From Planctomycetota bacterium (GTDB lineage Bacteria > Planctomycetota > MHYJ01 > WSZJ01 > JACPWG01): 64,000 nt of DNA. The stretch is from the NCBI GenBank assembly GCA_016197205.1, contig JACPWG010000101.1:17323-81322 (forward strand), given 5' to 3'. Below, in pieces: positions 51,837 to 61,198 of this stretch. How positions within the stretch are numbered: position 1 is the first letter of the stretch; the number at the start of each line of letters is the position of its first letter. The notes beneath the pieces were generated by a model, which was given only the letters and a program-made list of their open reading frames with translations, did not search any database and was not told the DNA's origin. The position numbers and the translations under genes were made by a program.

Positions 51837-54800
51837 GTGAGTGCCTCTGGGGAAGAAGTCCCCAACAAGACTCCGCGGACGTTCCCCGCCCTCTCGGCCC
51901 CGCCGGACGCGGCACCGGGGCGAGAGGAAGCCGCCGGGGAGCCACCGGTCGCGCGCGCGGCGTCGCCGTTGGCCAATGCCGAACTCACGCACCTCCCCCT
52001 CCTCCTCTCCCCCTCGCCCGCGGAGGCGCACGCGCCGCCCGACCCAGTCCGCACGCGCACGATAGGTAAATACGAGCTTGTCACGGAGCTGGGGCGCGGG
52101 GGCGGAGGCGTCGTCTACAAAGCCTGGCACCCCGGCCTCAAGACGCACGTCGCGCTCAAGGTCCTCCTGTCGGGCCGCGATGCCTCCGCCGAGGAGGTCG
52201 CACGCCTCCACCGCGAGGCGGAGGCGGCCGCGGTCGAGCCGGCGCCAAGCGCGGGCCCCAACTCGTCCACGGTCCAACGGGCCGCCGCTCCGGGCGCACT
52301 CTCCCGGGCGAGGCTCGCGTGTGCGAAGGCGCTGTCGCGACTCCATGCGAGCCGCAAAGAGGAGGTCGAGGACGCGCGCTCCCTGCTCGAGCTCGCCGTC
52401 CACGCGGAGCCCACGCTGGAAGAGGCCCATGAGGCGCTCGTCTACCTGGAAGGGAAGGGAGACAGCTACGCCCGCGTGGTCCGCGCCCTTGACCGGGCGA
52501 TCGAGAGCGATCGAGGCTACGTCCCCTTCTGGACCGACCGCGGGCACGAACGGACGAATTGGGCCTCGGCCCGGCGAATGCGCGGGGAGGATCCTTCGCC
52601 TCTCCTCGAGGCTGCGCGCGCCGACCTCAAGCGTGCGCTGGAACTCGACCCCGAGTGCACGGAGGCGTGGATGCATCTCGGCGGGCTGGCGATGAACTGG
52701 GGCGCCTATCGCATGGACCGGGGAGAGGACCCGAAGCCCCTATGCGAGGAGGCGATCGAGTGCTTCGGGAAGGCGGCCGCCCTGGCCCCGCGACAGGCCT
52801 CCCCGTGGAAGGAACGGGGGGCGATCCGGGCAAATCTCGCGCTCTTCGCCGCCGAGGGCGGGGAGGACCCCGACCCGCTCTTCGCGGCGGCCCTCGCCGA
52901 CCTTGACCGGGCGGTGGAGCTGGAGCCCGCCTCCGCCGAGCTGTGGCGGGCCCGGGGGTGCCTCCATCAGAACCATGCGGCGGGGATGGAGGGCCGCAAG
53001 CAGGATCCACGGCCCGTGTACGAGGCTGCGATCGAGAATTACACGCACGCCCTCGCGCTGGACCCGACCTCCGCGGAGGGCTGGACAGGCAGGGGAAACG
53101 CGCGATGCAGCCTGGGGGAGTGGCGGTCGCATCACGGCGAGGACCCGGAGCCGTGCTGGCGCGACGCCCTTGCCGACCATGACAAGGCGGTTGCCCTCAA
53201 CGCGCTGTCGCGGTCGGCCTGGAGAAACCGCGGCAACGTGCGAAACGTATGGGCCCTCTACCGCATGAACCGCGGCGAAGACGGCGAGGGGCTGCTCGCC
53301 GGCGCCGCCGAGGACTACGAGAAGCTGACACAGGTAGACGCCGGGTCCGTCGATTCGTGGCAATCGCTCGGCGGACTCTACCACCAGTGGTCTCTCGCCC
53401 GCATTTCCCGGGGCGCCGATGCGAGCCCACTCTTCGAAAAGGGGGCCCTCGCTTTTCAGTACGCGGCCAAGCTCAATCCGCGTTCGATCGAGACCTGGAA
53501 TTCGCTCGCTACCTTCACCATGAACTGGGGAATCTACCGCGGCCAGCGAGGCCAGGAGAGCGACGCGCAGTTCGAGCAGTCGGTTGCCGCGTACGGGGAG
53601 ATCCTGCGGCTGAACCCCGCCCACGCGGGCGCGTTGTCAGGTCGCGGCGCCGCGCGCATGAGTTGGGGGCTGCGGTTGGGCGAACGGGGGAACGACCCCG
53701 TCCCCCTGTTCACGGCGGCCCTGGCGGACCTGTCGAGGGCCGTGGAGCTGCAGCCGAACGCCGCGGATCCCCGGCACCAGCTCGCGAACTTGAGAGGGAA
53801 CTGGGGGATGGTCCTGTCCGATCGTGGCGAAGACCCCACGCAGCTCTACGAGCAGGCCATCTCCGACTATCTGCGCGCGCTCGAGCTCGAGCCCGCTTCG
53901 GGGGAGACCTGGAGCGGTCTCGGAAATCTTCACAAGGCGTTGGGCATCCACGTCCGCAACCACGGCGGGGATCCGGGAGAGCACTACGCCCGGGCCATCG
54001 CCGCCTACGACGAGGCGATTCGGCGAAAACCGCGCTACTCCACGGCCTGGGAGACCCGCGGGAACACCCGATTGAATTGGGCGATGTACAAAGCGTGGCA
54101 CGACGAGGATCCTGTCCCGCTCTTCGACCTCGCCGCGGCCGACTATGCGAAGGCGCTCGAGCTGAAGCCGGACGACTTCGAGGTGTGGGTGTCGTGCGGC
54201 CTGCTCGAGACCCATCGAGGCGAGCACGAGGCCGCGCACGGAACGGACCCGACAAGTCGCTTCCAGCGGGCAGGGGAGGACTTCGCCGAGGCGCTTCGTC
54301 TCAACCCCCGGTCGGTCGAGGCGTGGCGGCGCCTGGCCTCGTCCCGCCACGCCTGGGGGGACACCCTCGCGGAGCGCGGAGAGGACCCATCGAGTCGATT
54401 CCGGGAGGCCGTGGATGACTACGCGAAGGCCTCCGAGCTGAACGCGAACGATTCAAACGTGGCTCGCGGTCGCGCGAGGGTGCAGTTCGCTTGGGGGTCG
54501 TGGGAACGCGCCCACGGCAAGGACCCGGCCGCGCTGTACACGCGCGCGATGGGCGATTTCGATCGGGCGATCGCCTTGGATCGGGACGCCGCCGACACGC
54601 TCCTGCGTCGCGGCCAGGCGCGCGCCGCGCTGGCGGACTGGCGGCGATCCCGGGGCGAGGACGCGGGCACCCTGCAAGCCGACGCGCTGCGGGATTTCAG
54701 CCATGCGCTCGAGCAGGTCCCGAACTTCCCCGAGGCCCTGTGGCGCCGCGGGAAGCTGTACTGCGCCCTCGGGTCCTGGGAGGAGGCGAAGCAGGACCTG

Positions 54801-55325
54801 GAGCTTGCGGCCGACATGAAGCCGGCGGCCGAGGCGGAGTTCCGCGCGGAGCTGGAGGAGGCGAGGCGTCACAGTCCGTCCGTGGCGCAGAAGAGCGACT
54901 GGCGCCGGCTGCTCCTCCGGGCCGAGGCCGAGGTCGGGCGCGGCCGCTACGCTGAAGCTCGCCCCCTCTACGAGGAGGCGCTCACTCTTGAGCGCCGGGC
55001 CCTCGAGGCGCTTCCCTCCGGCGAGCGCGAGGCCTTCGCGACGGCGACCCGGGAAGTGCTGCAAAACGCCCGGTACAATCTCGCGTGCGTGCTCGCCCTC
55101 GCCTCCGCCGGCAAGGACGGACCCGACGCGGCAGCGGCCGCCCGCGCCATGAACGCCGAGGCAGCCGCATCCCTCCGCCGCGACGCGCTCGAGCACCTGC
55201 GCGAGGCCGTGCGCCTCGGCTTCGCCGACGCGGCGCATCTCGCCGAGGATTCGGACCTCGCGCCCCTTCACGGCGACCCGGGCTGGCACGAGCTCAACGA
55301 CGTGCTGGGCGCGCACCGGAAGTGA
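51837..55325 (+). CDS. Kinase N-lobe remnant fused to a long array of extended TPRs
   Basis: 1162 residues, GTG with a perfect AGGAGG eight bases upstream. Residues about 76-135 are a kinase N-lobe (IGKYELVTELGRGGGGVVYKAW, VALKVLLSGRD, EEVARLHREAEAAA) that stops abruptly: no HRD, DFG or APE follow, and an Ala/Pro stretch leads into TPRs. From about residue 215 at least sixteen units of about 46 residues recur, each with WxxRGxxxxNWAxxRxxRGEDPxPLFxxAxxDxxRALELxP, longer than the 34-residue TPR by an insertion. The last 200 residues are an ordinary TPR/helical end. Catalysis is not possible; a scaffold or decoy role is inference. Confidence 0.8.
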   Translation: MSASGEEVPNKTPRTFPALSAPPDAAPGREEAAGEPPVARAASPLANAELTHLPLLLSPSPAEAHAPPDPVRTRTIGKYELVTELGRGGGGVVYKAWHPGLKTHVALKVLLSGRDASAEEVARLHREAEAAAVEPAPSAGPNSSTVQRAAAPGALSRARLACAKALSRLHASRKEEVEDARSLLELAVHAEPTLEEAHEALVYLEGKGDSYARVVRALDRAIESDRGYVPFWTDRGHERTNWASARRMRGEDPSPLLEAARADLKRALELDPECTEAWMHLGGLAMNWGAYRMDRGEDPKPLCEEAIECFGKAAALAPRQASPWKERGAIRANLALFAAEGGEDPDPLFAAALADLDRAVELEPASAELWRARGCLHQNHAAGMEGRKQDPRPVYEAAIENYTHALALDPTSAEGWTGRGNARCSLGEWRSHHGEDPEPCWRDALADHDKAVALNALSRSAWRNRGNVRNVWALYRMNRGEDGEGLLAGAAEDYEKLTQVDAGSVDSWQSLGGLYHQWSLARISRGADASPLFEKGALAFQYAAKLNPRSIETWNSLATFTMNWGIYRGQRGQESDAQFEQSVAAYGEILRLNPAHAGALSGRGAARMSWGLRLGERGNDPVPLFTAALADLSRAVELQPNAADPRHQLANLRGNWGMVLSDRGEDPTQLYEQAISDYLRALELEPASGETWSGLGNLHKALGIHVRNHGGDPGEHYARAIAAYDEAIRRKPRYSTAWETRGNTRLNWAMYKAWHDEDPVPLFDLAAADYAKALELKPDDFEVWVSCGLLETHRGEHEAAHGTDPTSRFQRAGEDFAEALRLNPRSVEAWRRLASSRHAWGDTLAERGEDPSSRFREAVDDYAKASELNANDSNVARGRARVQFAWGSWERAHGKDPAALYTRAMGDFDRAIALDRDAADTLLRRGQARAALADWRRSRGEDAGTLQADALRDFSHALEQVPNFPEALWRRGKLYCALGSWEEAKQDLELAADMKPAAEAEFRAELEEARRHSPSVAQKSDWRRLLLRAEAEVGRGRYAEARPLYEEALTLERRALEALPSGEREAFATATREVLQNARYNLACVLALASAGKDGPDAAAAARAMNAEAAASLRRDALEHLREAVRLGFADAAHLAEDSDLAPLHGDPGWHELNDVLGAHRK

Positions 55326-55394
55326 GCCCAGGCGTGATCGCGCTCGACAAGCGCTACACAAGAGCCATCCAACACCGAGTGAGGAAGCCCAGCC

Positions 55395-55724
55395 ATGACA
55401 CTGGAGAACTATACCACGATGGCGGCAGTGATCGGCGCCGTCGCCGGCCTGGTTGTCGGCCTGGCCTTTGGCGGGCGGGCGGCCGGCAGACGCGGGGGAA
55501 CCATCGTTGCCAGCTACGCCTTCGCATTTGTCTGCATTTCCGGGCTGGTCGTGGCACACGAGGCTGCGTATGGCAAGGGGTTCAGCGCGGGAGTGGCCTG
55601 GGCGTTGATGTACTCCCCGGTTGACTTGGCGCTGTCCGCGGGCGCCCCGATCGTATGCTTGCTCGGCATCGAGCTTCGCTTGGGCATCGACCGCTTTCGG
55701 GCACGCCACAAGACAAATTCGTAG
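55395..55724 (+). CDS. Small membrane protein, unknown
   Basis: 109 residues, ATG with GAGGAAG upstream. Three membrane segments (AAVIGAVAGLVVGLAFGG, IVASYAFAFVCISGLVVA, APIVCLLGIELRLGI). No recognised family. Seventy bases after the kinase-remnant/TPR gene. Confidence 0.55.
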   Translation: MTLENYTTMAAVIGAVAGLVVGLAFGGRAAGRRGGTIVASYAFAFVCISGLVVAHEAAYGKGFSAGVAWALMYSPVDLALSAGAPIVCLLGIELRLGIDRFRARHKTNS

Positions 55725-55881
55725 ACGCGACCTTGAGGGCGTGTGCAGACACCGCCCGCGTGATGCGTCCGGAGCTGGGACTTGCGTCCGGGGCGTGGGC
55801 GGGGCCTGCGCTCCGTAGCTCGCCGCGAGCGAGCGGAGGAGGGACACCCGCGCTCCCGGAACGACGCGTCTCGATGCAAGC

Positions 55882-57648
55882 CTAGTCGCCCAACGCCCAC
55901 GGCGGCGCCGTCCCCGCGTGCGAGAAGATCGGCCGGCGCGCGAGGTAGTCGTCGCGGCGCGTGCGCCAGGCGTCATACTCGCGGCGCACAGGATCCCCCG
56001 GCTTCGCCTTCGCGATCTCCGGCGCCAGCGCCTCCCACAGGACCGGGTGCACCCGGTGCCGGTGCCACTCCATCGGGTCCGCGCCCTTCGACTGCGGACG
56101 CGGGTCCGCGCTCGCCGCCTGCTCCACCCGCTCGACGAAGCCCGCCACCGCCTCGCGCGCGATCGCCGCGCGCTCGCCGGCCGGCAGCGCGCGCCAGGCC
56201 TCCCAGAAGAGCGTCTCCGGCTCCACCCAGTCCGACTTGATCCGGCCCTGCGAGGACTCCAGGTTCGCCTTCCGCGCCTCCGCCCGCAGCCGGCCCAGCG
56301 CCGCCTCGCCCGCATGCCGCCGGACGGTGTCCTCCGCGTCGCCGTGCAACTGGTCCTGCAAGAGCGACGCCTTCACCTGCACGTGCGGGTGCGCCACGAG
56401 CCACCGCGCGTGGTGCGCGTCCAGCAAGAGCGCCTCCACGAAATCGCGGGCGCTCGTCCGCCCCATCTGCGCCCGATCCTCCCAGCTCGCTTCGTTCGTG
56501 AGCATCGAGATGTCGAGCGGCGCGTCCAGCTCCGGCGCGCGCTCCGGCTGCAGCACTTTTCCGCTCTTCACGTGGACCTCGCCCGCGAGCTGCAGGCGAT
56601 TCAGGTTCCCTTCACTGTACCTCATGATCTGGTCCGGCCGATACCCCTCCTCGTGCGGGTGCGCCGATTGCCAGTAGCCGGGATGCACGTTTTGCGCCGA
56701 GAGACGCACGGCCCGCCCGAAGGCGAAATTCGTCTGGAAGACCTCCCGCGGGTCCCCCTCCGGCCCCTTCTTCGCATCCATGAGCCCGGACGGCGGGTTC
56801 GGCGCCGGACCGAAGCCGCGATCGAGGAAGGCGTTTTCGAACGTCAACACGCCGTTCGCCCGCGGGTGAAAGCCGCCGGCCCAGTAGGCGTCCAGCGCGG
56901 CGCGGAAGGCCGCGAACCGCCGCCGCGTCGCCCGGAAGGCCCGATCGTCGGGGTTCGGCCAGTCCATCGTCCAGGTTGAAAGCTCGGGATGATTCAGCCG
57001 CGTCGCGATGTCGTCCGCGAGCAGACTCCCGGTCAGGAACGTCTTCGCCGAGCACGAGAACTGCGCCCCGCCGTGCGCGATCGACGCGGCGAGGCCATGC
57101 TTCATCGGGACTTCCCAGAGCAGCTCGTCGAGCAGCTTCACGAACCGTTCGTCATAGAACCACGCGAGCGGCACCGGCTTCACGCTGTACTCGAAGGTTT
57201 CCGGGTCCAGGCTGAAGCGGACCGTGAAGTTCTCGAGGCTGCGGTCCTTCCACTGGAAGACCAGGTTCTGCCGCTTCACCTTCCACTGGTCGATGTCTTC
57301 TTTCCGGTCCACGTCGTCGAACATGCACCAGGCGTGGCCTCCCTCGGCCCGCTTCGACTCGTACTTTTTTTTGATCGCCTTCGCGATCTCCTCCTGCGTG
57401 CCGAGCATGTACTCGTCGAGGAAGTACGCGTCCTCGCCGCCGGGCTCCGCGGCGAGCTTGTGCCACTTCTTGACCGACTTCTCGCTCTGAAAGGTCGGCT
57501 CCAGGCCGACCCAGGCGTTGTCGAAGTCTGTCGTGCCGGGGCGGCGGAACGTGGGAAGGACCCGGGTCATCGGATCCCCCCCGGCCGCGCCGCCGGACGG
57601 GGGCGGGGCCACGACCCGGCGCGTCTTCTCCTGCTTCTTGGCTGACAC
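55882..57648 (-). CDS. Large protein of unknown function downstream of a dGTPase-like gene
   Basis: 588 residues from GTG 57648 (an in-frame ATG at 57570 would shorten it by 26 residues). Well-conserved-looking blocks: HGGAQFSCSAKTFLTGSLLAD, LNHPELSTWTMDWPN, PGYWQSAHPHEEGYRPDQIM, RYSEGNLNRLQLAGE, GRTSARDFVEALLLDAHHARW, GRIKSDWVEPETLFWEAW, DPMEWHRHRVHPVLWEAL. No membrane segment or signal. I do not recognise the family. It follows the HD dGTPase-like gene by 11 bp and is probably co-transcribed. Confidence 0.65.
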   Translation of the reverse strand: MSAKKQEKTRRVVAPPPSGGAAGGDPMTRVLPTFRRPGTTDFDNAWVGLEPTFQSEKSVKKWHKLAAEPGGEDAYFLDEYMLGTQEEIAKAIKKKYESKRAEGGHAWCMFDDVDRKEDIDQWKVKRQNLVFQWKDRSLENFTVRFSLDPETFEYSVKPVPLAWFYDERFVKLLDELLWEVPMKHGLAASIAHGGAQFSCSAKTFLTGSLLADDIATRLNHPELSTWTMDWPNPDDRAFRATRRRFAAFRAALDAYWAGGFHPRANGVLTFENAFLDRGFGPAPNPPSGLMDAKKGPEGDPREVFQTNFAFGRAVRLSAQNVHPGYWQSAHPHEEGYRPDQIMRYSEGNLNRLQLAGEVHVKSGKVLQPERAPELDAPLDISMLTNEASWEDRAQMGRTSARDFVEALLLDAHHARWLVAHPHVQVKASLLQDQLHGDAEDTVRRHAGEAALGRLRAEARKANLESSQGRIKSDWVEPETLFWEAWRALPAGERAAIAREAVAGFVERVEQAASADPRPQSKGADPMEWHRHRVHPVLWEALAPEIAKAKPGDPVRREYDAWRTRRDDYLARRPIFSHAGTAPPWALGD

Positions 57649-57659
57649 TTCGGCGCCCC

Positions 57660-58823
57660 CTACACGCGTTCGAAGGGATAGAAGAGCTTCTTGTACTCTT
57701 CCTGGGCGTAGCGGTCCGTCATCCCCGCGATGTAGTCGCAGACGGCGCGGTGGAGGCCCTGCAGTTCCGCCCACTTCTGGAACTTGGGCGGGAGCTGCTC
57801 CGGGTGCTCCGCGTACTCGACGAAGAGGTCGTGCAGGAAGCGGTTCGCGCGCCGAGACATGCGGGCGACGCGAAAGTGCATGTAGACGTTTTGGAAAAGG
57901 AACTTCTCCAGCTCGCGCTTCTCTTCGGCGACTTCCTTCGAGTAGACGACGAGGGGCTCCTTCGCAGCGCGGACCTGTTCGATCGTCTCGATGCCCAGGC
58001 CTTCGAGCTTGCGCGTCGTGTTCTCCAGGAGGTCCGTGACCATGATGTTGAGCAGCGAGAGAATGGTCTGGCTGCGGGTGATCTCGCGATCGATGTCGGT
58101 GAAGCGCTTCCACACTTCGGCCTGCGCGCGGCGCCAGATGGCGACCTTCTCCAGGTCTCCCTCGTTGATGATCCCGGCGCGCAGGCTGTCGTCGAGGTCG
58201 TGGTTGTCGTACGCGATGGAGTCGGCCTCGTTGACCAACTGCGCCTCGAGGAGGGCCGCCTCCTCGGGATGATACGTCTCCGCGCCGGACGTGACGCCGG
58301 GCTTGTCGTACGCGGTGTTGTGCTTGTACATCGACTCCCGGACCTCGTAGGACAGGTTGAGGCCGGGGAAGTTCGGATACCGCTGTTCGAGTACTTCCAC
58401 GATGCGGAGCGACTGGGCGTTGTGCTCGAAGCCGCCGTGCTTCTCCATGGCTGCGCGCAGGGCATCCTCGCCCGCGTGCCCAAACGGAGGATGGCCCACG
58501 TCGTGGGCGAGCGCGGTCGCTTCCATCAGCTCTTCGTTGAGGCCCATCGTCTTCGCGAGGGTCCGCGAGATCTGCGTGACCTCGGTCGTGTGCGTGAGCC
58601 GGGTGCGGTAGTGGTCCCCCTCGTGGTTGACGAAGACCTGCGTCTTGTACTCCAGCCGCCGGAACGCGGTCGAATGGACGATGCGGTCGCGGTCGCGCTG
58701 GTAGACCGTCCGGTACGGGTGCTCCGGTTCGGGGTACTGGCGTCCGCGGGAGGCCTTGCTCCGCATCGCGTAGGAGGCCAGCGTGTGGGCCTCGCGCGCT
58801 TCGAGTTCCTTGAGCGTCAGCAT
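57660..58823 (-). CDS. HD-domain dGTP triphosphohydrolase-like protein
   Basis: 387 residues, ATG with GAGG five bases upstream. Family motifs: YRTVYQRDRDRIVHSTAFRRLEYKTQVFV, HYRTRLTHTTEV, ALAHDVGHPPFGHAGE (HD pair), NEADSIAYDNHDLDD (third metal Asp). This is the dNTPase/deoxyguanosinetriphosphate triphosphohydrolase-like group, which lowers dNTP pools by cutting dNTP to nucleoside and triphosphate. A second HD protein of the SAMHD1-like type is encoded next, on the same strand. Confidence 0.88.
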   Translation of the reverse strand: MLTLKELEAREAHTLASYAMRSKASRGRQYPEPEHPYRTVYQRDRDRIVHSTAFRRLEYKTQVFVNHEGDHYRTRLTHTTEVTQISRTLAKTMGLNEELMEATALAHDVGHPPFGHAGEDALRAAMEKHGGFEHNAQSLRIVEVLEQRYPNFPGLNLSYEVRESMYKHNTAYDKPGVTSGAETYHPEEAALLEAQLVNEADSIAYDNHDLDDSLRAGIINEGDLEKVAIWRRAQAEVWKRFTDIDREITRSQTILSLLNIMVTDLLENTTRKLEGLGIETIEQVRAAKEPLVVYSKEVAEEKRELEKFLFQNVYMHFRVARMSRRANRFLHDLFVEYAEHPEQLPPKFQKWAELQGLHRAVCDYIAGMTDRYAQEEYKKLFYPFERV

Positions 58824-59167
58824 GGGTTCCTCGAGCTGAGGGGGGCGGTTCCCGGCATGAGCGATGTTGCTGAGGTCGAACACCACGAAAACCACAGATT
58901 ACACAGATTCTACGGGATTTCGCAGCTTCCCCACGAACGAATCTGCGTCACAATCGCGCCGAGGATTGTTTTTTCGGCGAAAACTTTTCTCCGGCAAGCC
59001 GTGGGTTGCGAAACCGAACCTGAGGGAACCGAAGGACGCGCTGAGACCGCTCCCTCACGGTCGCGGTTCGGCTCAGCGGTGCTCCACGACTTGCGGCTAT
59101 TTCGTCATACGGCGTCTTCGGTGGCTCGTCCTTTTGGTTGCGGCGTCGAGCCCAGCTTTCACCCGGC
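58824..59167. other. Intergenic region with repeat remnants
   Basis: 344 bp between two HD-hydrolase genes. It includes AACCACAGATTACACAGATT and a CGTCTTCGGTGGCTCGTCC unit, partial copies of repeat families seen at 38710-38793 and 60871-61153. Confidence 0.55.
58890..58910 (+). repeat. Single copy of the ACCACAGATTxCACAGATT repeat family
   Basis: Matches one arm of the inverted repeat at 38710-38793; no complementary arm nearby. Confidence 0.6.
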
Positions 59168-60664
59168 TCACACGTTCGTGTCCATCGCCGCATCCCGGGT
59201 ACGCAGGACCTGGTTCGCCGCGTCCCGGATGGCGAAGACATGGTCGCGGTTCTTCATGTAGATCCGGAACTTCACGACCTTGGTCGGCAGGAGGCCGAAG
59301 ATCTCCTCGATGTACTCGGTCACGACCTGACGCGTGTAGGGGTCGTAGATCCGGATTGATTGCGGGCCGGTGCGCGGGTTGTCCGGCCGCGGATCGACCT
59401 GGGCAAGGTCGATGACCAGTTCGACGTCGCGAATCGCGGCGGGGAGTTTTTTCCGGATTTCGGCCGCGATGTCGTCCGGGGTGAGCTGCTTCGACAGGAA
59501 GGGCGTGTGCGTGAACACGATGTCGCGGTCGTAGACCTCTTTCCAGTCGAGGTCGCGCTGGAGGATCTTTTGCCACTTCACGCCCAGGGCCTTCTGCTTC
59601 TCGTCCTTCCCCTGGTCGGCCCACGTCGAAACCGCGGACAGGAACGACCACTCCGTGACGTCGCAGTACTTGCCGAGATTCTCGGCGGGGTTGTAAGGGA
59701 CCAACGTACGGCAGGTCGCATCGAAGACCTCCTTCAGGTGGAGGTCGATCGCCCGCGTGGTCCGGTGGTGGTACACGTTGTCGAAGAGGTAGAGGCGGGC
59801 GAGAAGGTGCTGCTTGAGCGCGGAACGGGCGGCCTTGTGAAGCGTGAGGCCCTCTTCGGTGTAGAAACTGTAGTAGAGAATGCGCTCCACGTCGACGGGG
59901 CCGGTCGCGATGCCGCACATGTAGGCGTCGCGGCGGACGAAGTCCATGTTGTCCACCGTGAAGATGCCGGAGAAGAGCTGGCGCAGCAGGACCATCCAGC
60001 GTGGCGTGCCCGGCGGGTCGTGCTCCTCGGGCTTCTTCATGAGGAAGGCGATCTGCTCCGGCGAGAGGCGTTCGCCGTCCGCGAACGGGCCCGACGGGGA
60101 GCGGCGGATCTGGCGGAGCGTGTCCCCCAACTCTTCGCAGATGATTTTCTGGCCGAGCTTCTCGTGGTTCGTGTTGTAGGCCGGGCGCAGGAAGTTGTCG
60201 TCGAAGAAGTGGCCGAAAGGTCCGTGCCCGACGTCGTGGAGCAGGCCGGTGAGGCGGACCAGCTCCTCGACGTAGCAGGGGGACGGCGCGTCGGGGCAGA
60301 CCTTCTTGAGCGAGGGGTAGAGGCGGCGGGCGAAGAGGCCGCCATTGTGCATCGTGCCGACGACGTGCTGGAAGCGGGTGTGCTCGCCGGCGGGGAAGAC
60401 CCAGAGCGCGGTCTGGAGCTGATGGATCCGGCGCATGCGCTGGAGCCATTTCGAGTCGAGGAGGTCGCTCTCGGCCTTCTCTCCCTTGCCGGGCACGGTG
60501 ATCTGGATGTAGCCGTGGATGGGGTCCCGGGAGAGGCCGATCGCTTCGAAGCGATCGAGATCATCGAGGGGAGCGCCGGGCACGGCAACCGCGGTGGAGA
60601 GGGTAGGCGCGGCGGCGCCGGCGAGGAGAGGTTCGTTCTTCGCGGGGACGGGGGTCTCTGCCAC
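59168..60664 (-). CDS. HD-domain phosphohydrolase (SAMHD1/YdhJ-like)
   Basis: 498 residues from GTG 60664 (AGGAGA seven bases upstream). Signature segments: DPIHGYIQITVPG, LLDSKWLQRMRRIHQLQTALWVFPAGEHTRFQHVVGTMHN, LTGLLHDVGHGPFGHFFDD (HD), FTVDNMDFVRRDAYMCGI, ARLYLFDNVYHHRTTRAIDLHL. The gene is expressed from a good promoter about 60 bp upstream. Members hydrolyse dNTPs or act on nucleotides; the substrate is not fixed by sequence. It forms a pair with the dGTPase-like gene downstream. Confidence 0.88.
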   Translation of the reverse strand: MAETPVPAKNEPLLAGAAAPTLSTAVAVPGAPLDDLDRFEAIGLSRDPIHGYIQITVPGKGEKAESDLLDSKWLQRMRRIHQLQTALWVFPAGEHTRFQHVVGTMHNGGLFARRLYPSLKKVCPDAPSPCYVEELVRLTGLLHDVGHGPFGHFFDDNFLRPAYNTNHEKLGQKIICEELGDTLRQIRRSPSGPFADGERLSPEQIAFLMKKPEEHDPPGTPRWMVLLRQLFSGIFTVDNMDFVRRDAYMCGIATGPVDVERILYYSFYTEEGLTLHKAARSALKQHLLARLYLFDNVYHHRTTRAIDLHLKEVFDATCRTLVPYNPAENLGKYCDVTEWSFLSAVSTWADQGKDEKQKALGVKWQKILQRDLDWKEVYDRDIVFTHTPFLSKQLTPDDIAAEIRKKLPAAIRDVELVIDLAQVDPRPDNPRTGPQSIRIYDPYTRQVVTEYIEEIFGLLPTKVVKFRIYMKNRDHVFAIRDAANQVLRTRDAAMDTNV

Positions 60665-60725
60665 GGCGTTCTCCTGGGATCGGGTTCGCGGCGAATCTTC
60701 CACAAAGTCCGTCGCCGTCGAGGGA

Positions 60726-60754
60726 AGTGTACGGGCGCCCCCGGGGCTTGTCAA
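60726..60754 (-). promoter_or_regulatory. Sigma-70 promoter of the HD hydrolase
   Basis: TTGACA, 17-bp spacer, TACACT on the minus strand, with about 60 bp to the GTG. Confidence 0.65.
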
Positions 60755-60870
60755 GGCAATTTCGGTTGACAGGAAGCCGGGGGTGTGATAGAGGAAAGGT
60801 TTCGGATCCCTACCGTTCGACTTCTCGAAAGCCTGTCGCGATTTCGGAAGCCGTGCATTCCCCCCACGGG

Positions 60871-61153
60871 AGGACGAGCCGCCGAACGCGCCGAAGACAC
60901 GGAACGCCCCCTCGTGAAATGCGGCGTCGGCAGCGTGTTCGGTGGCTATTTCTTCGATTTTGGGTTTCGGGCGCACGCCTGACTTGGCTCCTTGCCGTTC
61001 GGCTTCGCGACAACGGTTCAGGATTTCGGAGCGCCTGCGCGCCAACCCAAAGGAGACGAGCCACCGAACTCGCCGAAGGCACCGAACGACCCGCCGTCAA
61101 TTTCGGTGTCCTCGGCGTCTTCGGTGGCTATTTCTTCGTTCTTGGGTTTCGGG
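60871..61153. repeat. Two tandem CGAGCCACCGAA...TTCGGTGGCTATTTCTTCG units
   Basis: Two roughly 100-bp units, each with an inverted pair (GACGAGCC[AG]CCGAAC and TTCGGTGGCTATTTCTTCG), lie about 180 bp apart and end with the same GGGTTTCGGGC. A partial third copy is at 59100-59130. Confidence 0.75.
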
Positions 61154-61198
61154 CCTTCGCCCGAGTCGGCGGATACCCTGCTCGGGAGGCGTCCGATC

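Larger units (their letters stand above)
60665..61198. other. Divergent intergenic region with tandem repeats
   Basis: 534 bp between the HD hydrolase and the Na/Pi cotransporter. It contains a strong minus-strand promoter and tandemly duplicated repeat units. Confidence 0.6.
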
